Part shown: positions 1-15,200 of the stretch, one piece after another
Numbering within the stretch: the first letter of the stretch is position 1
Layout of the letters: each line of letters opens with the position of its first letter
Source of the DNA: Epiperipatus broadwayi
Taxonomy: Eukaryota; Onychophora; Udeonychophora; Euonychophora; Peripatidae
Length of the DNA: 64,000 nucleotides
Assembly: GCA_028023455.1 (NCBI GenBank)
Contig: JAQFVV010006200.1
Location: 3,545,738 to 3,609,737, forward strand
Direction: 5' to 3'
Notes under the pieces: model-generated
What the model saw: only the letters and a program-made list of their open reading frames with translations
What the model was told of the DNA's origin: nothing
Database searches by the model: none
Translations under genes and position numbers: made by a program

Positions 1-114
1 TAATTGGAAACACTTAGTAAATATTTGTTACTTCTAATGCTTAACTTAGGACTGTACTGCTATGTGATCTTATTTTCAAAATGTAAAATTGTAATTTTTT
101 AATAATTATTTTAG

Positions 115-241
115 GGGTAATATTGAAGATTTCACTTTACTTCGTGGTGCAGTCTTCTGTGTGGGAATGTCTTTATGGGGATCAAAGAAAGTTAATTCAT
201 TAAAGCATACCCCTGCTTCTGTATTGCCATCTTTTTTAATA
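115..241 (+). CDS. TSC2: TSC2 exon a (first in window)
   Basis: 127 bp between a TTTTAG acceptor (ends 114) and a GTAAGT donor (242). The first base completes a codon split by the upstream intron; the exon ends in phase 0. The peptide contains [18 protein letters not shown] and TPASVLPSF, which match the tuberin segment LLRGAVFFVG..LWG / SVLPSF. Earlier exons, including the start codon, lie before the window. Confidence 0.92.
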
Positions 242-3200
242 GTAAGTAAAACAGATTAATTTTGTATGAATTTCTTTATATTTTATCTGTTTATATATTA
301 TCCTTAGCCAAATCATTTTTTTTTTTTTTTGATCTTAAAAGCAAAAATATTGTTTCCCCAAAAGACCTAGATTGACTTCTAATTGGAGCATTAATTTTAT
401 TTTTTTTAGATGAATTTAAAAAAAAAAAAATTGGAATGAATAATCATAAATTGAAAGAATTATGGATTTAAAAACAGCATAAAATAAGAATTGATATTGT
501 ATAATAAGAAATATATATTGTACCCTTCCTTAATGGAAATACTACTTGAACAAAAGAATCCGGCTGACTGAGATAACAATAATGTATTATAATTAAGTTG
601 CATAAATGTTAACTATTAAAATAATACAACATAAAGACTAGCTGTAGATATAATATCTAATAAAATAATATTTTTTACTCATTAATTTTCAGAAAATCTT
701 ATTATAATAAAATATCATAGCACTTAGCTTTTTAATAACTAATTAGGGTTCCAAACTATACTACTTAATCCATTCATTTACAAAGAAATCTAATTTATAG
801 CTAACTCACTATTGTAAACAAAATAAGGCTCTGTCAAAATAATAAATATAATTATAAATCTCCTAAACCTGAGACGTTCAGTAAGGTTAGATAAAACATT
901 GAGAATAAATCCCAAAAGATTTACCCTCAGTGGCATAAGAGCATTACCCCACCAAATTCATATAATAAAACTACTATGTAATACTCTCATGTCTTTAAAA
1001 TACACCTTTAATAATCCTAAATATAATTTATGAATTATTTACAAAAATAATAATAAACTATTTGATATTCTTTTATTAAAATATTAATTAATAACTTTAC
1101 TCATCATCTCTCAATAAGAAATTTACAATCTCCCAAAATAACACTAATAATAATAGTAATAAAAGAAATCATAATACTAATAATAGTCACAATAATAGGA
1201 ATAATAATGATAATCATCTCAGGTTCATTTCTTAACAAATTAATAAAACAAATCAACTAGTTAATACCCTGTAGTTAAATATGATATGGGATTTTATATG
1301 ACATTTAACTATTTCTACAATATAATATCTACAATAAGCAACTAAATATCTTCATGACTCTCAATACAGCAATCTACCTAATGGTTAAAATTCAGAAATA
1401 AAATATATATATATATAATAAATTTTAAATAAATGCATTGTATAATTTTCCCATGTTTAATGTGGCATTCTTAAAGAAAAATATAATATATTCTAATATT
1501 GTGGCAATATCAAGCATCTCTTATTGGTATTGTATCAATTTTAAGATAATTAATAATGATCAGATCTTTTAAGACAATAATAGAAATATATTTGCTTACT
1601 TAATCAAATGTAATGAAATAATGTCTAAGAAATCTTTACGGATCATGTGCTAAATAAATAATATTTTATATTATTAATTTCTGTGGATCATGCATTGAGT
1701 GTGGAAAATCAATAAGCAACACGCCAATAAATCACAACTTGACTAAAGTAAATTTTACAAAAACAATTCACAAATTTATTAACAAGTTAACAATAGATTT
1801 ATAATAATATAAGTTAGAATATTTACAAGGTAAAATGTATATTAACATTATTTAGCATAAATAAAAGAAATATTTACAATAAATATAACATAGAAGTATA
1901 AGAAATAAAATAAGAATAGCCTTCACTCTGGCCATTTAAAAAAAAAATACAATTAAAAAAAAAAAAAAACTTACAACACTTATGATATACATAATGTTCA
2001 TTTAATAAAATAGTGTTCTATTATTTATATTGGGGATGACTAAAATAGCTCTCCCAATTTTCTAAAATCAAACTTAATATCATGTTTATTTTACCATAAG
2101 TTAAATTATTTAAGATGTAAATACATCAATGTATGTTTATATTTTAAAAGCATTTTTTTAAAAAAAATATAAATAAAATATTAAAGAGAAATTATTTAAA
2201 ATTTTCTTTTCAATTTAACCAAATGCCATTCTAATGTTTGGCTATCAGAAATACCTTAAAATAAAGTATAAATGTCTCCCTCTAGAAAATTATTTACCTA
2301 TTGTGCGAGAAAAATATTTAGGAGGAAGTTTTATAAACTTATAACTTAACTAAATGTAACTCCAGTAATAAAATTTGAGAAAAACTAACCATTAGTCGTA
2401 TTGCTTAAACTTATTTTATTTTCATTCTAACATTTTTTCATATGTCATATCATTCCCAAACTCATTTCCACTATTCTTACTTTTGCTCATTTGAGTATGC
2501 ATCTTATTATAATAAGTGATCTCTAATATTTTGTATAGGCTTCAATTATTTTTCTCTTGTATTACACATTATGGTAATCATTTAACATTTCAACATCAAT
2601 TGAAAGAAAAATTTTTATATACTACATCTTGCCCTATCAAAAATTAACTAGTTCAAAATGATTCAGTCATTACTTTTCCAACTTAAATTATCTTTTATGA
2701 TGATACTTGTGGTAACGGATAATGATTAAAGTGTAGGGCATGGAATAATAATGAGAATGTTTCAAAATAAGATAATATCACCATGAGCACAGTGCAAATC
2801 AAAAGAGTAGGTTCATATTCATCGGGCACCTAATATCAAGTCATGGCTTTATCATAGCACTTATAGACATAGAAGAAATGTGACTGTCCATAAAAAATAT
2901 ACAGTCTTACATTATCTATATACTTCACAATTTCAAAACAAAACATGGAACTATAATTCCCCAATAACAATTTTCGACATAACCCCAGCACCTAGGATTT
3001 CACAAGAATATTATTATTTTTCCCGATCACTATCAGTATTTCCCCCCACTGTATAACTCATACAACACCATAAAAATATACCAACAACATTAAAAAAAAT
3101 AAATTCCTAAAACACAATACTAAAGAAAACAACAATGATCTAAATCCATTTCAAGGTATTTTAAAAGTTTTCATGCCCAAATGATATCGACAAACATTCA

Positions 3201-6200
3201 TTAGTACTATTTTATTTATTTATCAGGATATAATGTAGAGATCAATACATTTAAGTAACATTTTAATAATTAGACAATGCAATATAAATTACACATTCAA
3301 GTGTTCACATTTTCAGTAAATATTTGGGAAAATATCCTTATATGCGTTCAAACATTCATAAGCATTTATCAACTCTTTCACAAAATACATACGATAGTTT
3401 ATTAATGGTTCATTCTTCCATTATTTAGCATTAAATTCAAGCAACGTATATTCTAAAAAATATTAATTAAAATATATCTGTTCTTAAATAAAAGAAAAGA
3501 AACAAATCATCAAGCAATAATATAATTTAAATAATAAAAGTTACCAATGATTCCATTATACTGCTGAGACTATTTATGGCGGTCCGCTTCTCCAAAGCCA
3601 TTCATTCAAAGAAAATTATGATTGAAATTGCTTTCTAAATACTCATTTGTTTTTTGAAACATAATAATAAAGTTATTTTATGTTAAACTATCATAATCAT
3701 AAGTTAGTTTTAAAATAAATAATTGTAATCCTTTAAAAGCTAATGTTAAAAAAAAACAACACTAAAAAAAAATATAATAATAATAATAAAGTTTAAAGCT
3801 ACAATAGGATTTTCTTTTCCTTGTTTATAAGTTAAATTGCACGTCTAGAATTTGCTTGTGATGGGGGCTCCTCCCTTGCTTAGTTACAGCAGAACAGCAT
3901 TGTGCACAATTATTTTTTTATCCTCTTGGTGTCGCATGAGAAAATGTACAAATATTAGCATTTAAAATCCAAATCTAATATAATCCATGGTAAATATTAA
4001 TATCCCCTAAGATAAAATGTTTATTCAGTCTTTTCTGAAATTTATCCAAAGATTTAATATCCATGTAGAATAACAGTTTAAAAATCCATTTTTAAGAAAT
4101 AATCCTTATGTAAGTTTTCAGCCGTTGTGTAGAACAAGTATTTATTACGATGAATATAAATAGTGTGCATTTTCCATTGGTAAAATTATTAATAACAGAC
4201 ATTATACTATAGATTATTATTTTTAATACGTTTATCAGCAGACATTATACAATGTTATGAATTTTCTTCATATATTCAATAGCAGACATATAATCATGAA
4301 TTCAAGTAATTTTGTTTTTTTAAAATAATACAATTTTTATATCTTTTAAATGTATACTTTGTCGTTAAATATTTTTCAGGTAAAGACAATTATATTATTT
4401 AAGCATTTATTCACGAATATAATTTTAATTAACTTGAAGGACGAATCTGGTTTCATTATTTCTAAATAAATTATGCTATAATATAATCCATTTAGTGATT
4501 TTCAATAGCAAATTGTTTTAAACCATATATATATATAAAAATTCAAATCATTTCCTTCAATTTGTCTCTAAATCTGTCGTTCTTGAAATATAAGTTCATT
4601 TTGACTTCTTCAAAAACAAATTAAATAGTGTCAGTAATATCAATTATGTATTATAAAAAACAAAACAGACATTCTCCATTCCATCAAACATTCCATAGTT
4701 ATGTTCAGCTTTGCAATTTGTTATTAGCTCCACTATAATTTTTTTTAATTTCAAATATATGATTAGTGTTGAGCATCATTATTTTCTCACCCCAACATTG
4801 GTATTGTTTGCATTAATAATGTTTTTATATTGCATAATATTTGTTGCTATTATATTAACATTTATTAAGCATCTCCATACTGATATTTTAATAATATTTT
4901 TGATTAAGTAAAGTGTGTAATATCTCCTACTAGCCTGGACAATGACATAGAGGTATTTTGTTTTACATTATGAGTACTGGGTTTGTAAATAAAGATTATG
5001 TTTTGTGTATAAGAGAACTATTGGGTAGTAGATATCACTTACAGGATAAAATTGTAGAAATGGTTTCAAGAAGGGTATCCAATATCTATAGTATTATAGA
5101 TAATAAATTAGAGAAATAATAATATTATTGTAAATAAATATTTTATTATATGGATTGTTATAGGTTGTAAATAAATATTTTATTATTAATTAAATGTTTT
5201 TGTTTTATTGCCATTATAATATCATTGCTTAAGCACATCTGTTCATTAGAAAATTTACTTTAATAAGATTTGCATTAATAATTATTTTTAAGTATACATT
5301 TCAATCATCACATAATGTTTATATATTCATTTTGCTTAATAATTATTTAATTATTTATCTGCATTCATAGAAGATAAATGTTATATTATTTACTTTATTT
5401 CAAATGCACTTATTATGTAGTTGTCAACATAAAATATGCCCTTACTGCCTTTTACATTAATTTGAGAATGCTTCTTCAAATATGCATCAGAAATATAAGA
5501 TTTATGTGCTTTATGGTCAGTAGAAGCGAAATAATTATATTTTAGTAATTGTAAAGTATTTAAATGTTTTTTAAGTTATCAATTATATATTACTTCAGTA
5601 TTTGAGTATTCTATTCTTATAGAATTTTATTTCTACTTTCTTTAAATACTAAGATTCCAAAATGAACTAAAAGAAATGTCAAATGTTCTGTGTCTAGATG
5701 AAAAAATAATCATCATATTTTTGTTAAGAGGTTAAAGTATTAACTTTTTTTTTTTTCAAGTGCATTTTATTCTGAATTTGAATCCTGAGATTAAGATATC
5801 CTAAACTTATAAAAGAACCTATATTTGAGATAAATATGTTTTTAAAACTTGTGATTAAGATATTTTAAACTTGTAAAAGAACTCATACTTTTAAGATTAA
5901 GATATTTTAAACATAAGATGCGATATTTTAAACTGAACTTATATTTAAAATAAATGCAATATTTCTAGAACATAAAATATTTACGAGTGAGAAAAACGTT
6001 TATTTGAGATCAAGATGTCTTAAGAATTAAGATAAAAATATTATTTTTAATTATAAAAGAATCTTTTATTTTAATAATTGTATTTTGCTGTGGTATTATC
6101 TATAAGAAGACTCTAGTGTGGTGTTTTAAAATGCATGTCATATGGTGCCTGGGTGTGTAACTTTTGATTGTTCAGCTAACCTCCAATAGTTTATATGGTT

Positions 6201-9200
6201 ACATGATAGGTTTTGGCAACCAACATGGTGGGCTTGATTATAGGGCTTCTCATGTATTTCCCCACCCTTTGGTCGGTCAGTCATCAGGTTACAATATATA
6301 TATATATTGTCACATGGGGAAAGGTCATTATGATTTATTTCTTCTATTAATATTTCATCAAATAATAACATATTTAAATTATAAAAATCAAATATTTTTT
6401 ATTAATAATATCAGTGTTTAAATATACTTAATTATATTATATTAATTGATGCATATATGTAATAAGATGGATAGCATATAATAGCCTGAATTGCTTATTA
6501 GTATATATGTATTTTTATTATTTGATCTATTTAGGTTATTTTTTTATTATTAATTTATTCTCTTCTTAAATTAAAAAGTGTTTATTAATTTTATTAATCA
6601 TCACATGGTTCTGTCTAGGTGAAAACAATATATGTGCTATATTTAAATATTTTACATGTATATTAAGAGGCATATTCAGCTGAGTTTGAATTTCCAGGAC
6701 TGTTGTCAGATTAAAAATGGAGATGGATGAGGTAGAGGGGAATTCAATATTCATGTACTAGTTCATTAAAATAATGATACTGTTGTGGCTTAACCACAGA
6801 ATATAAATTAAAACTGACAAAATCTTTATGTCCTTGCATAATCTCTAGTGGAGATAATGAACATTATATAATCTTTTCATTATAATATATATTTAGATAT
6901 TTGGAATTAGCGCTGCTGTGACATAATCATCCAGTCATAATTATTCTAACTTTGCGAATTATTCTAACATTTTTGGTTTGTTATTTTTTTTAAGATTAAC
7001 AAATTTTATATTTAAAAAATGAGTTTTTGAATTCAATTAAATTTAAAAAAATTATTATAAATACGAACTTATATTTAAAAAATTTGAAAAATTAAAAAAA
7101 TTATTATGAATATAATATAAATACAATACAAATAAAAGATTTTTTGGATAAAAAAATTAGTAAATGAAAGCAATTTTCGACATTCAATTTATTTAATTCA
7201 AATCTTTTATTTATATCATATTCATAATAATTTTTTAAAATTAACTTGAATTCAAAAAGTCATTTTTAAAATATAATGTTTGCTAAACCTAAACTGATAT
7301 TTCACAAGTAATGAAAATATATTCATAAATTATAACTGGATGGTTACGTCACAGCAGTATATGAAAATATTTAATGTGTGAAGTTATTATAATTATTTAA
7401 TTAGAAACTACTTCACCTTGAACAGTAACTAATGAAACTAACTGCCCCAGATTAAGAATTAAAGTAAAACTATAAGACTGATTGCATTCAAAAGGAGGAT
7501 ATTCTACTGTAGATCTGATATAGAGAACAAAGCACTGTAGTTTACATTTATAGGTGTAAGAAATCATAGTGTTGCAAACTTCAAATTTTTTTACTTTTTG
7601 TAATAAACCCCCCCACTGATAGGTTATATATTGTAATATATTTTTAATGGATATTTTAGATGGAAATATTTAATATGTGGAATTATCTATTTATAATTAC
7701 TTAATTAGAACACACTTGACCATTTAAAACATCCATTAAAAATATATTACAATACATAACCTAACAGTACAGATATTTATTATAATAAGTAAGAAAATTG
7801 AAAAGTTTGCTATACTTTGATTTTTTATAACCATAAATGTAAACTGCAATACATTGTTCTTTACATTAGGTTTAGAGTGGCACTCAAAAGAGGATCCTCC
7901 TTTTGAATGCAATCAGTCTGACAGCTTTATTTAACTCTTGGTCTGAGATAGCTGACTTTCAATAGCTATTGTTTGTAAAGTGCTTTCTAATTAAGTAATT
8001 ATAAATTAATAACTACAGAACCAATGAAAGAAGTATGTTTTTAAATGATCAACAGAGTGCAATTTTAAAACTTATTATAATTTAATGCATATTAATCATT
8101 TCTATAACATAAAATAGTCAGTACAATCTCATATTCTAAATGTTTTTGCAAGATTATCAGCCTCATTAAGTATGCTACCTTTTAAGAGACCTATATTTTA
8201 TTTTAACTTCATGATGGAATGTTCACTTTTATCTAGTCTCGAGCAATATATAATTTACATATGATCACAATTTATATTTTGTTTAACTGAATTATTCACT
8301 AATACATACTTTTATACATGGCAGGGGCAATTATAAACTCATTTTTAATACATTACATTATTTACCATTTATTACAAATGACAAATTATATGCAATTTTA
8401 GTAAATACATTAAGATTGTTTATAATATGGAGTGAATTACACTTACCACTTTCAGTAATGCAAATTTCACTGATAATAATGGTCATTTGCATTGGAAATA
8501 TATTAACCTTTAAATATTGCATTATTGAGCATGGTAAGTATGCTTTTTTTCTGCATTACATATGTTAAAATTATTATAGTTTTAATTTTAAATTAGATTT
8601 AATATTTTTTTTTTTTAAATGGAATTGGGATTTTTATTAATTTATTTTTAGGTTTTAGCATGTGACAATGTTATGGTAGCTTATGAAGTTGCTCTCTCAA
8701 TACAACGTCTTGTAAAGAAGTATCATAAAGATTTATTACAGATCACTTGGGAAATTGTTTACACAATTGTAGAAGTATTAATAAATATTGTAGAAGTAAG
8801 ATAATCTTAATTGATTAAAATTATTTTTATATAATGAGTATTTGTGAAATCTGGAGACCTAGGTTTTTGTATGGAAACATTAGGCATTTTTAAAATACTA
8901 TAACAATAAGTTATAAAATATTTTTTAATGCCATTAATTATCATTATCTATTTAAAACATCTTCAATGTTATCTGATGTCTAAATATTATTTTTCTCTAG
9001 TGATTGAATTTCTCTTATAACTTTGGTATATTTGCTAAGTTTATTGTTATGAAATCAGGTATAGGTTGTATACATTTACATATAAACGTTTTTTACTTTT
9101 CTTGTTTTTTTAAGTAAGAGTACAGATTCAGAGTCTAAAAGTTCTTGTACTAATTTTTAGCTGAGAAAAGTAAAAAAAAAAAAAAATCTCAGTTATTCAG

Positions 9201-12200
9201 TTGAATGGAACTGCTATCCTTTGTCTGTTTCTTAAGATAATTGAATATCATTTGATCTTTTGAACACTAGACTGTGTGATCATTCATTTAGCATTAAAAA
9301 AAAAAATTATATTGTGTCATTATTACTTAATATGTTCTACTATAAATATTATGGCAAAATTTCCATTTCAACATTCAGTGTTACCAAGTGGAGTTTCAAG
9401 AGGAATATAAATGAAAAATACAATTATAACAAAAATTTATAATTTTAAATCCTGTAGGGTTTGTTTTTCCAAAATTAATCTATATAGTAGGATAAAGGTA
9501 TAGTTTTCAGTTTTAAGGCATAACAAATTATTAAGATTACTGAAGATGACTTATAACTATTTAATTGTTGAAAACAATTAATTTATATGTGACAAGGTTA
9601 TTACCTCTTAAATTTTTGGTTTTTCATTCATTCATTCATTATTTCCTTAATTTAAAGATTAGTTAAAAATTTCAATTGAGAATGCTCCATTAACTTAAAT
9701 TTTTTGTTGCCATACTTGTGCTTCTAGATATTTGGCCTATGAGTTCTTGCTTTTGTTTTCCAGTTATTTTTTTGTTCCATTGTCTTTTTAAATAAACTGA
9801 AATGTTTATATATATGGCCCACCTAATAGTTCAGCGATTTGGTCCTAATTTGAGGCGATTGTTTGTACTTCATCATTTGATATTTTTCTATACTCATCTT
9901 CTATTTTTTTTTCATTTCCACATTTTAGAAACTTTAATCTCTTAATATCATTAACTAAATTACTCTAAGTCTCTGCTTCATACAGGGCAACTAGACAAAT
10001 GAAAGATTTCATAATTTTTTTGAAGTGATAAGATCAATGTGACTTTGATGTTCATAGAAAGTCTACTTTGCCATAGATATTCTTCTTTGTATGATTATTT
10101 CATAAATTCAAACATCTAGTATATTTATTTGATTTATTCAAATGATTTTATTGCTTGGGAGCTCATAAGCAGTTTAAATGCTGGAAATGACAGATCTGAG
10201 TGTCATTCATGGATTTTTAAGTTCTAGAGTCTGCTACTCTGTATCACTGCAACAAACTACATAAACCAATATTACCATTGTCTTGATCTTCTTTAACATA
10301 AATTTTCTTGCCAAATTGAATGACAATTTTGTTAATATTTTTTATCTCTGAGACAAGGCTTTTAGACTTCCTTTCAATATTTTCTTTTCATATACCAGTT
10401 TAATTGTTCAGGAGATTTGTCTACTTCACTTTTAGTTCAAATTTCGTTTGGCTAGAGCTTTTTCTGTTATCGTTTTAGAAAATATATTAAACAAGTCTGG
10501 GTGTAACAAACCTCATGTCTGGTTTCACTGCCGGTATGAACTTTCTTATTTAAACTTTCATTTTACTTGAATTTTTACTTTTTCCAGTGTTAAAGTTTAA
10601 TTAGATTTAGTTATTGGTAACTTTAATTGCACATCAGTTTTCTGTAGAATGTCTCATAAGTTGTGCATCATAAAATTAATTAATATTTTTTGAAGATCTG
10701 ATCTATCCAAACAAAATTTTTTTCTCATTGGAAATCAAAACCAAAACAAAGCTATTCCAAATATAACACATTACTTCACACCACTAATACAAAGTTGTTT
10801 AAGGAAATATGATCCAAACATCTCAAATTATACAATGGATCTATTCTTGATCAGGAATTTCTAGAAGTCTTTTAGCTCATTGGCTTTTGAAACACTAGTG
10901 TCAATAAGTAGAATTTATCATAATGTTATGGCTCATATGAATTACAGCTCCTATAGAAATTAAGTGGCTGAAATTTTATGAATGTGTAGATAAACACAAA
11001 GTAATTAAAAATATTATTAAAACATGAATCTCATTGTTTCTGATGTCACTAACCATGGATTTGTTGACTAACTAAAACATTAAACTTTGAATATTGAAAA
11101 TAACTGTGGACATATTGAGCACATTCTGTAAACCCCCTCCCTCTGTGCTGTTAAACTTAAAGGATGGTGGGATCAAAATTTGGGAGAATCAAAGGAAAAT
11201 TTGCAGTATAATACAAAATAACTTGATTTTCAATCATAAAGTGGTAAACAAAAACTCCAATTAATTTTTGTTAAGTTGTATTATGTGAAAAAAGTTGAAT
11301 ATTGTGATAATTATTGCATTGAGGAGTGTTATAGTCTTTGTGGCAACACAATATGGCTTATGTAAATATAAACTTATGAATTGTACATCATGGTTACATT
11401 TTTACTTATTCTGTTAACAAACACTTTCATTCATTATTCTAGTCATTCAAAAGATTAAAATAGTTTTTAATATATTTATTAAGCTCAAATTCAGAATATA
11501 GTTTTAAATGTGGCTGATTATCTTATGTATTAATCTTTACACTAGTTTTGACTTGAAAGTTAAGATATGCTTTCTGATAAAATTTAAAACATAGATGTTT
11601 CTATTGATTGTTTATCTACATTCATCACTTTTATTGGTTAATATTACGAATCTTGGAATATGAATTTTTGTTAAGGGTTGATGTTAAGCAATGGAAAACT
11701 GTCATTGATGATGATCAAGTGTTTTCTTAGCATTTGATTACAATATCAAGATACTTTAGAATTAACAAACCCTTTTTCAGTCAATCATTTAAATTTTATA
11801 TAATAAATAGTTAGGACACGGGCAAGCTAAAATATACAAAATCAAATATTTTTTTTATTGCTTTATCATATGAAGAAACGCTTCAAAATTAATAAACCTG
11901 CTTTCCAGAAAGTCATTTATTATTCATACAAGAATTAGATGGATTCCAATGGCTAGCTATCTTTGATAAAGATCATGTTTATTGCTTGACAGTAGTTTCT
12001 TTTTTAACAAGACTGTCTGGTTGCCATAAAGATGTACAGAATGTATATCAAGCTGACATTGCGGTATTTATAATAACTAAAATATTAATGATTTTTTAAT
12101 TCTTTTTCTTTGGCTATAGATTGATTGTTATTAATTTTACTGCAAAAATAAACTTTACAGTTATTTACAATATTTACAAAGTATTTATATTTAAAAAAAA

Positions 12201-15200
12201 AGAATTGAAAATTATATAGATAAAGAATAATTAAAATTTAAAGTGTTGCAGATTGAACCATTTACTTGATATAAAGGTAAAATTTAAAACAGTCTTTAAA
12301 TAATTTACTATTGAGCAAAGATCTATCTGACATCCTCCATTTAGAGGAAAATTAAGGAAAAGGCATTACTTACTTTGCTTGGCAAATTCCAATTTGTTTG
12401 GTTTTAACAGTTTTTTATTTTGTTTTATGTCTAGCTAAGAATAGCTGGATATCTAATGAGAAATCAATGTTGTGACACTACAATTCTTTTCCTTCCCCTA
12501 ATAACTGAATCTTAATTATTAGAATCGCCGCCGAGGGCGCCACCAAGGATTTCTCTCTTGGAACCTGGCCACGAAGCTTTACGTAAACCTGGTCTTATTT
12601 ATTTTCAAACGGCGATTCACCGATTACAAATTTTGTTTATAATCTGACAGGGGTTTTCACTTAAGGACACTAACTAATTATTATAAATAATTAAAGAATT
12701 CAAATATACGTTGGATACAAAAAAAAACTTTCCTTTATTATTATTATTATTAATAACATTATATTTCTGCCCGATCCAGAGAGAACTGACTTACAATTTC
12801 TGATTTTCAAACTGTTAACTTTCTAAGTATTCTTCCCAAATATCTACCATGGATTTACTCGCGCCGACACTAATACTGCGGATTCTAGCAGGTGTGTATA
12901 CAAAGGCGACTTATAGTATATGATCTTTCCTGAAGTTTATTTTTAAACCCCACTTTATTTGGTAAATAAATAACTTGCAAAAACTTAAAATGAAAGTATA
13001 AGTGTCTTTCGTTTTCTTATACTTTCAACACTTCCCTTATTTTCTGCTAACAAGCAAGTAACGCCCTAAGGTTCTCTGTTGCTTGGCAGCGCACTTTTAT
13101 ACCCCCACCCTGTTGTTACCCTCTAGATCGAACAGATATTAAATAATTTAATATACAGTCATACCAATATTTCATAAAAATATTTAACGAAAATTAACAT
13201 AAATAGTTTACAATATTAAATAAATTTATTTCCCCACCTCTATTGTTGAAACATTCGTAACAAATATAATAAACGAAAAATAAATCAAAGATAAAGTTCT
13301 ATTACGCTTTAACTAAAGTTCCCATTAATTGAAAAGTTTATAATTACCCTGATCGATCAGAGCGAAGTGGTCTGACTTTCATAGATTCACATTCCATTTG
13401 TCGTGCCTTTGTCCTTGTATATGAGAATTCTGGTGTGTCCATGGATGTTCCTTTGGTTGTCCGGCTAGCGATATACATTTCTTTCCCTTCCTTGACTCTT
13501 TCGGTAGCTTCCTTCAGATGGAGTGGCGGCCAATTCCCCAAAGGGAAAGGTTTTGATAGCTTTAGCCGCTATGCATTTGAAAAGAGTCCGCAAAATAAAT
13601 TTCTATAATAATTTCTGATTTGGAGCACAGCTTCTCTCTCTTTTTTTTTTTTTGTCCTTGCTGGTCTCTCAAGTCAACTGACTTACTCCAAAAGCGATTT
13701 TATCTCTCTTTCTCTTATCTTTTTTTTTCTTTTTAATTAGCGTAACAGCAATTATTAACCAAATACTTTTAGTTTGTGAAAGTTTCAACAATAGAGTCTA
13801 ATTACTACCAACAATCTAATTTTGTTTTCTTTCCCCCACCCTTTTATCTCTCGAGTTTTCTCCCTTTTAATTAAACACTTTTAACATTTTTGACAATAAA
13901 TTATATTTTATCTTTTTTCTTTTTTTTTTTAAAACAATTTTTTGCTCAAATCTATAGCAAAAATAAAAGTTTAAGATTTTACCCTTCCCATTAAATTAAA
14001 ATCATTTGTTAATTTTTATTTTACAAACTATTTAACTTCGGAAAATATCTATGACGAAATTATAAATATGTGAGCTTATATATATATATGAGCTGACTTA
14101 AAATATCAGCTCAATGTATATCTAATTAGGTTCAACATATCAATTATGCTCACATGTTATGGACTAGGTATAATCTGAGAGGAATACCACATGAAAGTTA
14201 ATTGAGTTAATGAATTAGTACCTCAGTAGTCATTCAAGATATTTATGTGATTGTATTAAATCATTTAACAGAGATGTGATGTGATGTATTTGGCTTCTCC
14301 TTAAACGAAGTCAAGAATATCTCAGCAACTATGCCCAGATAAACCTGTTAGCCACTTTATTTTCCATTCCCCACTCTAAGTCTTCCCATATTCTGCCCAT
14401 CCCATTTCCACAACATAATCTTTGTCAACTCTATGGCCTTTATATCTAAATCCCCCTTATCTTTTCGCAAACCCAGCATAAAAGCTAATCACTCACTTTC
14501 TGTATAGTCACTTTGTTCATACCTATTCTCCCATAACTTCATTATCTGTACCCTTTCTGCTTTCAAACATTTACATTCAATCAATAGATGCCTAATATTT
14601 TCTATACCTTCCTTACATAATTTGCATGCTAAATCACCCATAGTTTTCCATTTACATGTATATTATCTTGTTGCTAAAGATCCCATTCGAGCCTTAAACA
14701 ATAAACTACTTTCCTTACTATTATCATAAATTAACTCACTTCCAATATTCCGTTTACTTCTATATATATTTAAACTCTTCTTACCCTTCATACTACTTTT
14801 CCGACTCCCTATTTTTTATTAATTCTTCTATTCTTTTATCCCATTCCTTACCACTATAACACTCAACAATCCTCCTAAATATGTGATTTGATGTACTGCG
14901 ACTTCTCTTAAACGGAGTCAGGAATCTCTCAGCAGCTATGCCCAGAGAAACCTGTTAGCCACTTTACCTTCCTTTTCCATTGTCCACCCTAAGTTTTCCC
15001 ATAATCTGCTCCATTCCATTTCCACAACATAATCTTTGTCAACTCCATGACCTTCATATCTAAATCCCCCTTATTTTTTCCCAAACCTAGCATAAAAACC
15101 AATAACTCACTTTCTGTATAATCACTTTGTTCATATTTAACGTTCCATAACTTCATTATTTGTACCCTTTCTGCTTCCAAACATTTACATTGAAGTAACA

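Noticed and set aside
2810-3110. Possible nuclear copy of mitochondrial DNA, because of C>G skew and a few open stretches under the invertebrate mitochondrial code
   Set aside because: No recognisable mitochondrial protein, tRNA or rRNA block; open stretches are short and explained by ATA-rich sequence.
6138-6421. Overlapping open frames on both strands as a small gene
   Set aside because: No homology, no splice or start context, and the same 200 bp is open on both strands, typical of chance in a less AT-rich patch.
11100-11230. Possible coding relic with a NCGHIEHIL string
   Set aside because: Too short and no family recalled; recorded only as unresolved intron content.
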